Positions 25,805-37,800 of a stretch of DNA of 64,000 nt are shown here, piece after piece. Each line of letters opens with the position of its first letter. Position 1 is the first letter of the stretch. Location: positions 24,752,782 to 24,816,781 of the forward strand of contig NW_019211454.1 in assembly GCF_002443255.2 (NCBI RefSeq), written 5' to 3'. The position numbers and the translations under genes were made by a program. The DNA is from Varroa destructor (lineage: Eukaryota > Arthropoda > Arachnida > Mesostigmata > Varroidae). The notes beneath the pieces are model-generated. The model had not been told where the DNA came from, searched no databases, and was given only the letters and a program-made list of their open reading frames with translations.

Positions 25805-28800
25805 GTAAGTAGCATAACATTTAGAAACTTCTTTGTTTTTTTCTCGGAATTCGTTTGTTTCTCGTTGATAGTTACCTGCATTCATGTGACGGTTTCTATC
25901 CAGAAAACGCTTGAAGCTTTCATTTCGTTCAGGATTTTGTTTAGAGGTGACGGATAGCAGTTGTTAAGCAGAACTAAAGTGTAGAATTTACGGGTAACGA
26001 ATTAAAAGTTAGCAGAACTTATTCGATGGTTCAACTAGAACAATGTATATCTAAAACTGGCTGTGCGCTTTAAATAACTGCTTATTGTAATGCGCGTTCT
26101 TTTCGTGAATAGATGTATTTCTTGCAGATATCTGATGATAGGTCGTTTAGTAACTTGGGAGAATAGGTCTTCAATAAGGAGTTTTCGATCCCCATACTTT
26201 ACGCACCGGTTTCGTGTATATATGTATATATATATATAGTATAATATCGTATAGAGAGCCAGCATTTCACATGCGGTACGCGTTACATATAAGTATACAC
26301 GTACCTATTATTCCGGTACTACGCTAATATATGGCACATTATCGTATGGCTTAACGGCTAGTAGTAACAGTAAAATTTCGTTTGCATGATGTCACGGCAC
26401 GTTGCCCTGTATAAACAACAACAACAACAACAACGGCAGTACAGGCTGCTCTATTCAAGGGTACTCTTTCCTGTTCCTAAGAGTGCTTAGCTGATCTCTG
26501 ATGTGACGTCTAGGATTTTCCATTCTAGACAGCGTGTACGTATATACAACCCGGGAAAGTCGCTCAGACCGAGATTGCGTGGCCTGTCAGTAGGGCGCCA
26601 ATTTAGTACTCATGCAGCGATATTCTAGCTCATTTATTAGTTCCCCAGAGGGACGAGCGAATGAAACAAGCAACAAACCGTAGCAGAGAATGCATTTCTC
26701 TGACTGGAAGAGTAAATCACTGAACATGGCGTAATTACACTCGTTTGGTTTGGTCACAGGCAGGCAGGCAGGCAGGCAGGCAATAAGGACAGTTACAAAC
26801 CACGACGCGGTCTATGAAACTCGAAGAGATCGAGCATCTATATGAGTGTTATTGCCACATAATGTATGTACGTTAGGCCTGTATTGCATCCTCGATTTAC
26901 AATACGTTGTGTTTCTTGTTGTTGTTGCTTAATGCTGTATAGGGAGTGTGCAACGAATGAATCAAGTATACATACGCGACTTGTTGAAAGAGGGACTGAT
27001 CTTTTGCACAGTAACGATTAGTTTGGTTTAGCTGAGTCCAATACAATATAATTAGGTAATTATTAAGATGTATTGTTTCAGTTGTTTCATGAGATTGTGA
27101 TCCGTGTGGCCTCTTTACATTTGTCTTTCTCTTTTTTTTCCTGTTATGAGAATTGAATCTGAAGTAGTATCAGTACCGCATCGTAACGGTATGACCCTCA
27201 GCACACGATGCTTTACTACTGGCTGAATAGTGAAAATTAGGCATAGAATAGCGCTTGGTGGCCGCAAAGATCGGCCATGCATGAATGTTTATTATTGAGA
27301 GAATATGCTGTAATGACGTTTCGATGTGATAACTATTCCCTAACCTGTATCGTTGAACCATCTCTAGTCTAATATAATAATATAAAACTCGGATTATCCA
27401 TAACATGCGTATTAAACGATGCCTAAATTGACTAGAATGCATCTTCTATCTTATATCTGAACTTTATAGTTCGATAGGCTACAAAATTATAGCACGTCTA
27501 AATGGAAGCATGACTACATAGGACCGTAAGCTAAATCACTGAATACCTTTTCAGGCTGAAACCCAAAAAGCTATATATTTTCAAGCACAATACTTATCCA
27601 TAGCATCTGCGTGTTGCGTTATTTCAGTTACTACAATGACATAGAGCCATACGAGGTGATCTGCATCAAATACTCGGACGTTAATAAGGCAGCAATGGAA
27701 GCTAAGAAGCGACTCAGTTCGTAGTCGTATCTATGATAGATTTTGGCTCTGTTATATTTGATAGAACAACTTGTCTTGCTTGAGATATTCTTCATCTTGA
27801 TATAAAAAAAATCTTCTTGGAAATGGCTAAACTGTGATATCTTCTTCCATATACTTGCTAGACGGAGTTTGAATCTGCGGGTCCTAGGAAAATCACCGAG
27901 GACAGGCCTAATGGCCGAGATAATTAAGTTACAGGAATCGTCGTGTCAAATGTCTTGACATAAATCATAAAAATATAATCTCGTGACTATAGCTATAATC
28001 TTTCCTTCTGACGACAAGCTAGTGGGCTGCATCTTAAGCGACCATGTCCGTCTAAGGACGATTATAGGTCTACCCTAGAAATAATCTTCAAATACGTATT
28101 CAGAATCAAGCAGTAATATCTAGACCGTTTCATTTGCCGCGTTCGTGCGCTAGCATTGCATAGAAGAAAAGACTGAGCGTGGCTTTTTTAGAAGGCTATT
28201 TACTAAATTCCAGCGGCTCAACGAGGTCTTCCGTCCTCTTTTCATCGCAAAAGCTTGACCTTCCCTCCTCATTGGCCGTATACCAATTTCCATCGAAGCA
28301 GATCGTTAGTTTTAAATCCATTCTCTCACTTCAGAATACTTCTTCGACTAATGGAAAATTGATACCCATTAAGATGTCTCCACAAACGTCCTAAGCCCTA
28401 ATAAGTTTTGAAGGAACAGCTTCTATATGGAAAATGTTGCTTGATACAGACAATGTGTTTCCGCCTTTTATTAGCCCTCGCTCGATCCCTGCGATAGCAG
28501 TAAATTTAAGCCGTAGTTTGCAGAATATTATGTCTTTCATATAGAAGGCTCTTAAAAACAATCGCTCATCGTCATAAAGGCCTATTCATTTTCAAATGAT
28601 TCCGTAACTCTTTAAAATAGATTTGCTATTATTATTATTCTGCTTTAATAAATGCCTACTTCAAAATGAAGATATGATTGACTTTCACCTTCAGTTACAG
28701 CTAATCCATAGAGTGGTATAGGCTATGACCTACTGCGCTCTGTCCCTAGTTTATTAGCGGCGCCCTCAAGGTAACTATGTTTTGTATCTAACATGGACGA

Positions 28801-31800
28801 CTGAAGAAGCCATCTGTCTACAGCCGTCGGGCTAATTTCGGCGAGAAAGCAACCTGATACTGTTCATCGTCATTACAAGCACAATCATCATTATTATCAG
28901 CAGCCATTAACAGCAGCTGTACCCGCCAGGGGTTCATCTAAACCTCCCAAACGCTTTAACCTGTGTGTTGTCTTAATGAATATCCCGCACCCTGGCAAAG
29001 CCTCCAGCCTACCAGCGTAGCGAAGTACACACCATACGAAACCAATGTGGCCTTCGTTTAAGTTCAGCTCAAGTGGTCTAGCTTGTTTCCCCGCGTCGCA
29101 CCCTAAACCAATAACAAAGTCAGCCTATTACGCGACCCCCTTCTCCCCAGCCCCTTCATTCAAGCCGACATTAACGCCGCCGATTCTACACGGCACAGCT
29201 TTACCGATCTTTCCTTGATGTACAGGGTGTTCGGATAAGTTGGAAGAAAACTGGTATCGTTCGGCCATTTTGGCCGCGAAGCTTACATGCCGCATCTAAT
29301 TGGTAATAGACACCTGAGTCTCGAAAGCAACCCCTATTTTTTTTTAAAATTGTGCACGATTTTGATGAATTTTCGAGCTCTTCCTAATCCCTCTTGTGGA
29401 TCATTGGCTTTCCGTGAGAGAGTTTTTGGAGGCCGCATGATGGCCACTAACAAGGCAAGTTGTCAACTTCAAGCAACTAAGGAAGTTTATAAGCTCGGTG
29501 ACGAGTAGCGGTTCATCTTGTTTAAAATCGCTGGACAATAACTAGTCTTCGCCTATAGTTTGTCTTCGCCGTAATTAAGTTGTGAGTATGAAGGAATCCA
29601 GTCATGATAAAAAGTCAACTCATGTATGTCTCAATTTATCTTGAACGCGTTGTAACAGTATTTTGTCGTATGCTGGCACGATATTCTTCGTCTCGCTCTC
29701 GATTGCCACGGACACAGCAGTGGCTTTTTTAAGCGTTCATTCTAATAAACGTAAAGCGGAACCACCTTCGAAAAAACATTAAGTTCTAATAAGGACTATT
29801 ACTCGAATAAACAATACATAGAAGTTAATTTTAGTGGGTAAAAACTAGGGTACGGTAAGATACGTCATACTAGTTAAGCGCCCGTTTAAGTACAATTGTC
29901 TATACACTTTAAATAGTACATTATGTATGCTATACTTTTGGGCATTGGTTCCTTCTAATATTATAAGGCGACCTAAAGACGTCGAAACCCGCACAATAGT
30001 AGCTTTAGAAGAAGAAAAGGGCATACTTTGACAAAATAAGCGCTAGCCTAAGTGTACCTTCTTGCTCATATGGAAAGGACAATGCGCTAATTCTCATTGT
30101 CTTTGGCACGTGTTCATTGGTTCATATAAACGATGACTGCCATTTTAATGGCGAATAGTCAAGTGCAGGAAATGAAGGGTGACGGCAAAAAACGACAAGA
30201 TTTACGAAAAAAAAATATTTTTCTAAGTTTTTGGCTAGTTTTATACCACTGAGGCTAGTTAACAATCAGCTAATCTGGTGATTTTATCGGCTGGCGATGT
30301 TATAATTATACCTTTAGCCATTGTACAATTTTAGACTTCATCCGTCCGCGTGGAATCGATGATCCATTGCCAACTGAACGAGACATTGCATTAACTGGAG
30401 AACTTATTCTTGAAACTACAAGAATTCTTTCAGGTAGCGTGTTTGATTAACTTATTCTATCTAGGCTACTCTTTCTGGCGTACGGTGGGTAGACGTTACG
30501 TTTCATGCGCATGTTTCATATGTCGAGTATTCAAACGAGGGGCACTCCTACCCCATTCTGTACGTATCCATATGTAAATTCGGATGAAACCGTTTTATAA
30601 TTTGTTGTTTCTTTTGGGAGACGATTTCTTTAAGGCACGTTCATCACCGAGCATTCTAGATTATAGATTTAACATGTCTGCGATTCCGATCCGGTCGTTT
30701 TCGTTTAGCTATGTTTCGTCTCACTTACGACGAGATCGCGAACGCTTTACCTCTTGTGGATGTATCACGTACAGAACTCTGGGATGCGTGTCCTGCCCAT
30801 GTCAAACCAATTCCGTGCACCGTTGAGCGATTTCGCACACAGGACGCAAGATGTAACAATATTAAACACCCCTCCTGGGGAGTCACCAATACGCCCTTTG
30901 TCCGATTTCTGCCCCAGGTCTACAGTAACGGTAAGTCAAATACACATTTGACTTTCTCACACTTTCTAGTAACTCAACAAATACTAGGCTAAGTGATTAA
31001 CAAAGCAGAAACGTCACCCGTAGCCCCGAATCTCCATAGATTCTACTAATCAGATCTTGTGTATTTTACTATTTCGGTTACGTTTTAATTATTCGCTTTT
31101 GAAATGGGGTTAGAAAATATAGCTAATAATACATAAGCTCAAACTGAACTTGACCGGGCGATCCAAAAACAAACTAGCAAAACTTTACGGAACACATTGC
31201 TTCCGCTACCTTGAAATGTTTGATCTTTATGAGTTGCAAACAACTTAGGACAGGCTTGCGCTAGGCTTAGCAACGTCAAGGTGGCTTTCGTGCTGTGCTA
31301 CAGCCATGGATAAATGGAATTAAAGGTTTCTGTCTCCGAAGTAAAAGAATCAATATTCCGTTCGTTCAAGTAGAGTGTTCCTGTACTATGGGGATTTTCG
31401 CTCTTACCAACTAAATAGATAGATTTATTCCGGTCAATGCCTTCTCGTCCAAAGCGCCCGCTGCTGAGAAGGGTTTGTTTCAGTCTCGAGACGTTTATTG
31501 AAATAACATGTTAATTCAAAAAGTTCTTCAAATTTACATTCTTTCAGCTCTTGTTAGTGAGGATAGCGCGACAGGTCAGATTGCTCTATCCTGCTTTTGT
31601 AACAGCGACAGCTCCCGTCGACTTAGTGAATAGAAAAGGGAAACTTTAAGATCAGAAAATAATGTATTAATGTAATTTATGTATATCCAATAATATATTT
31701 GTTTGAAGTGCCCATAGAAAAGGAAGGAAAGCTCTACGATTCGGCTAGATGGCACCAGCACGGCAACCAACAGCTGACGTTTTTGCCTAATTAATGAGGC

Positions 31801-34800
31801 GTTCACTTAACCAGGACGACTCAGCGGGTGATTGATATTCTTGACGTTAGATACATCGTCCTTCGCTCAGCGGCGATTGGTTATATGGTAGGCATTATAA
31901 AGATACGATCGAGCAAGCTAAGCTTGTCGTTGCCGAGGTCATATAGCTTCTAGGCTTGAAGAAAGTAAACGGTTCGCTCTATAGTCACTGCGCAGCTTTT
32001 CAGCTACATTAGAATAACGCATTTAAAACAGCAGGATTGCATACTCCATAAATGGGTCACTTTCCAAAAACTATTAGTTTAGGACCGCCGCTGAGAGTTA
32101 CATTGAACTGCTGGTCGCCATTGTGTAAGCAATTTTGTTCACTACCATGCACCTCAAATATGCCTTTATGGTTCATGGAGAGATACGCTATTACTGAAAC
32201 ATTTCGGGGAATCTTTTAGAATGAAGCCATGCTTCTTAAGAGAAAATGCGATCATTAAGAATTGGATCCCAGGAAAATTAGCAATTATCACTAAAAAGAA
32301 ATATAAAATTGGCTTAATAGTTGCTTATATTGTTACCATGTCGCTTCATTGGTCTGTGGGAGAAAACTCAGATATCTACAGCAAGGTCTAGTCAAACTAC
32401 ACAGCTCATCGCTGCTATCCTGGAGAACACTTGACAACCGTTCTTACAGAAAGACAGCCGGAAGGCGCTGATAAAAAATCAATCTATACATAAACGAAAG
32501 TACTAGATTCTGTTAATCTTAGGGACACGTTGTGGTCGAGGTTCGAATCCAGGGATAGACACTTCATGGAATGCCTGACGGCGATGCCGGATGCAAAACT
32601 CGAAATACTAAGATTGTCTTATATTATATGCGGCCGTTTCTTATTGGTATAACCAAATCTGCAGGTATCGATGGACTGCGCAAAGCACGTGATGGAGGTG
32701 ATCTGCCGAATCCAAGAGCAATTTCAAACTTCATTCATCGGGACTTCGATGAGGCTTCGCCTAGGCTGACCATCCTGGTGATGTCTTGGGGACAGTTTAT
32801 TGACCATGATCTCACGTTAGCTGCACCTCCCCGTGGTACCTACTTGATACAATAAGTTTATTTAGAACGTCATTGTTGATTCACGGCATTTTACCTGCCG
32901 ATGCGTTACAAATACGAATAGTCGACACTTTATGAAGAAATGTCGTATGCTTGCACAGTATCACTTATATGAACTGGCAAGCGTGGTATGATCCATAAAT
33001 ACATAACGTAACTAAAGTGACGCAGTTAGTGGAAACCGAAAAAAAAAAGTAAAATAGAACAGCTCAAGTAATCAAACAAGGAATTACTCAAATGATAAGT
33101 GGGCAGCCCATTGTGACGGGTTTTCGCTGATAGCTACTGCCCCATATCATAACTATTGCAATAGCTGGGCGTTTGTAGCCATCAGACAAAAGAACATTCA
33201 TATAGGTGCTCGTTTTAGCCAGGTTTGCTATATCGGACGACAGCGATCGACTTCGTATTCAGGCCATCTTTCTACCGTATCCATTGAAGCGAAAATTGCG
33301 TTCACAGTCAACAGTGTGCTAGTTGAAAAAACCATCGGTTTCCCCATACTTAATAGCTCTCCATTCGTTCTGTCCGCTTACAATGACTAAGCGAGACGGT
33401 GTATATCATTCGGAAAATCTTATTATGCCCCATATCCTATCTGCCCAATAGCGAGCGGACGAAAGTCTTCATGCTGGCAAGATACTGCTTGCGTATGGTA
33501 CTTAGCTTCTAGCATCTTTGCTGGACGCTCTCTCGCGTCCGACGTTACCCTGATCAAAGGTAAACCTAGACAGGAGTTCGCGCAAACCTTTTTATCCGTT
33601 CGCATACGAAGCCCTGTGTACAAAGGGGCACATTAATTCTATTTGAATCTTGCTCTAAGTCTTTGACCAACAAGCTCTAGTACGGTGAAATCTATGCAAA
33701 TTTTGGCTTACTGAGCGATTTCTAGCATATTCGTAAGATCTCTAATGTTAGTAAAAGTTCCATTATGCGTACAACTAAAATCACGGAATGGAAAACTTTG
33801 CATCCAAACGATTTGGTCAGCTAATATTCATATTTAAAGTCGAATAGATATACCGTGGGGCAGTATATAGTTCAAATACATTTCTGATTGCCTCATTTTT
33901 TTATTTGTCAGCTTAAGCCGGTTTTTGTACAAACCCGCCTAGCTCGGCCTGATCACAGCTTAGCTAGTCACTCAGGCTCAGAGGTATGCTACCAACTTTA
34001 AACCGGTGTAGCCTACTCCACATCTCGACGTTTGCTAATATAGCTTTATTTAGTTGTTTATCTAAGTGTTGTATCACACTGCGGTTATTCTTCAGCTATA
34101 AGATTATAGAACTTGATTTCATATTAATTACCATATTTGCTGACATAAGCGAAAAAGGATGTAAGCGGCAAAAGCAACTCTCGTTTCTGTTACGAAACAC
34201 CAAAAGCTCGAACTGTTATTAAATAAACAGATGAACAAGACCTCGACTTCGACTGTTGTGGAGTACCCCCAGAAATGCAGCATCCTTTATGTCTCACGAT
34301 AGACGTACCGCCCAAAGACCCTTTTTATTCAAGATTCAATCGACGGTGCATTGAATTTAAAAGGAGCCTCGCAGGACAACGGCCCAATTGTGCCCTTGGT
34401 ACGCATGGACGTAACTACCTAACTATATAGCAAGCGTAACTATCACGCAGTACGGCTGTTGAGAACCTTACCTGCTTCCTGTTACACACCACCTTTATGT
34501 CTAGCCGACGCTGTTCAATAACTTCCCTTTTATAGCCTTCCATTAACTTAACCTACAACACATTAGCTTTCGACCAACACCTTTGTGTTATGGCACTGTT
34601 TTTTTCATTCTACCAACCTGAATGCTAGTGCAATGATTTTCCTCACTAGATCCTCACGAAATTATTGACTTGTTCATTTTTGTCGTCAACACGTCCTCTT
34701 GGCTTTGTCACTTGTTAAGTAGTTATTGTTAATCTCTATTCAGGTCCCCGAACACACATTAATACCTTATCGCACGCGGTGGACGCAAACTTCATCTACG

Positions 34801-37800
34801 GATCATCCGATGCCCTTTCTGCCCGCCTGCGTGCTTTCGATAGAGGTCAGTGGTCTGGTCATTTCCAGCTGCCGCCATCAATAGCGCAACAATTGGCTTT
34901 TTCTTACGGCGGCCATATCAACCAATACGATGTTAGGTGTATAAAAACGCTGTGGGTCCCACCAATTAATACGCCATAGATGGTAAATTTTACTTAAAGC
35001 TTACCAATCACTTCCCAGTACTGGTTCCGTTTCCGGTCACTAGGTTCTATGAATTGTCTTAGCTTTTTTTTATAGAGATTTCAACAGTGAACGCAACGAC
35101 AGATAACATGATTTCAACATATATGTATACATAAATTATAGAGAAATTTCAAGTTGCTTGATTGCTAAGAACCGTATGTTTGGATGAGCGTATTTGCAGC
35201 TTCTCGGTAACTACCAATATGCGTATCTGGGTGTCGATAAGCAAACAAAGAACTTATAGGTAACTAATTTAGTGTTAACTAGGTTAACAGTTAGAGGATC
35301 GTATTCATGAGTCACGATGATTGTTACTGTACCGGTAGCATTTCGAAGCGCTTCAAACATTCTCGAATATATTTTCGGAGTAAGTAGCGACGTGTGACAT
35401 GCGCCACAGTTATTTACCTGCGACAATTTCGAAAACAGTACAATCGTCAATCTGCCCGTAAAGTTCCTTCTCATTTCTAATGAACGAAAATCATATAGAA
35501 ACGATCGTTTTTTTTTTCGACAATCTACTGCTTGCGTCATTTTTGTTCAAACGCGTACACGAAACAGATGGACTGCAATTAGGCATCGGGTGTTTTGTGT
35601 TGAAGGTTCTTTTTTAATCGATGTAGTATTTTCCTCTGGTATCTGTGTATGCAGTGGTCTGCTTTGATCAGTTAACAAAAAAATCAACATGTATTTGCAT
35701 ATTGTTCCATGTTAATTTTTATCGGCTGTCCTATCCAAGAGTTCTACTTAGGTACGTTAAATCTGATTGTCCTTTCATTTACTCTATGGCGGGCTCGGAC
35801 GTCAAATACTCGGTCTTAACAGCGCAGCGTCTGACTTCGCCTCGTGATGCACTTACTATACATTAGAAGCACGATGTAATGGGTGTTCGAATGAACTTCG
35901 TCATAGCGTCCGTTTGTTCATTAGCAATAACCAATATCACTATAGACATCAACTAGCGAGGGGATTTCGCGAAACGAGCTTATTTTAGAATTTGTAAAGC
36001 CAGTGTTATGTATTAGAAACTTTGAACTAGGAATTATGGGTGCATTGCGTATTTTGATAGATAAATAAATACTCACGTAGAATTGTGTAATATTAACGCC
36101 GACTAAAAGCGTATCGTAAACATTTCTAAATACTCCAATCTTACCTACAAGGGGAGTTTAGCCGACGTTTAGAGATGCGCCTTCAAAGCCTGCAAACATA
36201 GGTAGGTTGAACCATTTTCTCTATTTTGTGATATTTCCAAAGATGAGCTGGAAATGGCTTTACGTTATTCGTTAGTTCACTCAGTACGTTTTTTTTAGGT
36301 ACTTGTGGAAGCTTATATGTATCCCTATTACTATACATTATATCAATATGGCTCGATTCTTGAAGCAGGACTGATGCGGACGTGGGATCGCTTTAGGGAC
36401 CTGGGTCTTAAGCCTATCCTTCCACCGGAAAGTGAAAACCCTGAGCGTGATTGCATCGGAAGGCCCAGAAACCTTTTTTGCTTTATCGCCGGTGACGAGC
36501 GCGTTAACGAACAGATCCATTTAACTGTTCTACACACATTCTACGTCAGGGACCATAACAGGTTTGTCATTTATGTATCAAATAATATTATAAAATTTCT
36601 TAAATTAAATCGTAACGTAAATTGAATCTTTTAATTAATGCCTGGAGTGATACGAAAAACAACAATAGTAGTAATAGTAATACCAATAAAATAGAGGCAA
36701 AGTTTTTCTTAATATTTCTTTAAACGGAATACAAAACACTATCACATCCTTTCGATTTGTGTATGGGTCGGGTTCCATCTCAATTATCATATATATCCGA
36801 TCATTTCATGTGCGTGTATCGTAGAAGAAGGACATTGCAACGACGAGTCGCCTAGATATTTAGCGGCGCCATTGGAAAATTTCTACGTTTTGCCACTGCT
36901 GTCATGACTTACAACAAGTACCGTATGCCTCGTTTCATGTGAAGGTTTTTGTTATCCCTGAAAAGCAAATAAAACGACATTCGTGGGTGATTTGGCCAAA
37001 GTGGTTCGTTTTTGACGGCATTGTCGGTTTCGAAGTTTCATCGTACGGTAGACGCTCAGATAAACCAGAAACGCTCCATACCCTACATTTCACCTCGTCT
37101 GCTGTGCCATCACTGCAGCCGCTATAAATTGCAAACATCTCCATCACTTTGCTTCGCGAAAAACTACACATATGGGATCAACACCATCATCACGGCCATA
37201 ATCAGGGTTTTATCGCCTTCGTTTCAGCGGTTTTTGCGTAAAAACCGCTTTAGCAGCCCTCCTTTCCGTCTCCCTCAGTTCCTATTTGTTTTAGAATTAT
37301 GGCCAAGAGCGAACATTTTAGGAGCGCTTGGAAAAGGGAGACTAGGGATGTGGACGAAATTGGGGCAAATAAGCATCCACTATTTAAATAGCACATGTAC
37401 AGCCGGGGTATTCTTTCTTGATTCCTTACGATCTTGCTTACATCTTGGCTACTCCTTCGATAAAATCGTGTATTCAAAGATCATAAAGGTAGTAGAAGGA
37501 ACATTAAAATCGTAAAGAGAAAGAACAACGACGAGAATATCGTTGCAAACTACCCTGTGTTTAAAAAAGTTATTATTTGTTTCTTTTTTTTTTGTGTATG
37601 TTGACACGCAAATGACCTGTAAGTACACCGAACACTTCTTCGCAAGCCGGCGAGGTGCTGGCGGTAAGGTTTTCGCGAGGTCAAAAAACCTATGGAACTC
37701 TGAAAGCACATAGAAGAGTAGTAGAAGTATTTGATATAACAATGTATGGATCTTCGAGGAAACAATATAGTTTAGATTATTTAACTATAGTAATATTGCC

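Noticed and set aside
12572..32552. Intact tRNA genes at the B-box sites
   Set aside because: None of the three has a pairing T-stem, acceptor stem or anticodon arm in register.
34846..34979. Read-through of exon 7 to TAG
   Set aside because: The sequence after 34845 does not match the family, and a GTCAGT donor there joins exon 8 in phase with the expected RG-LMRT.
36305..36368. Upstream extension of exon 8 (Tyr-rich MYPYYYTLYQY)
   Set aside because: Phase 0 acceptor does not fit exon 7, and the residues have no counterpart in peroxidases.
37012..37515. 167-codon plus frame in intron 8
   Set aside because: No family motif, no usable phase link to exons 8 or 9, overlapping open frames on the other strand.
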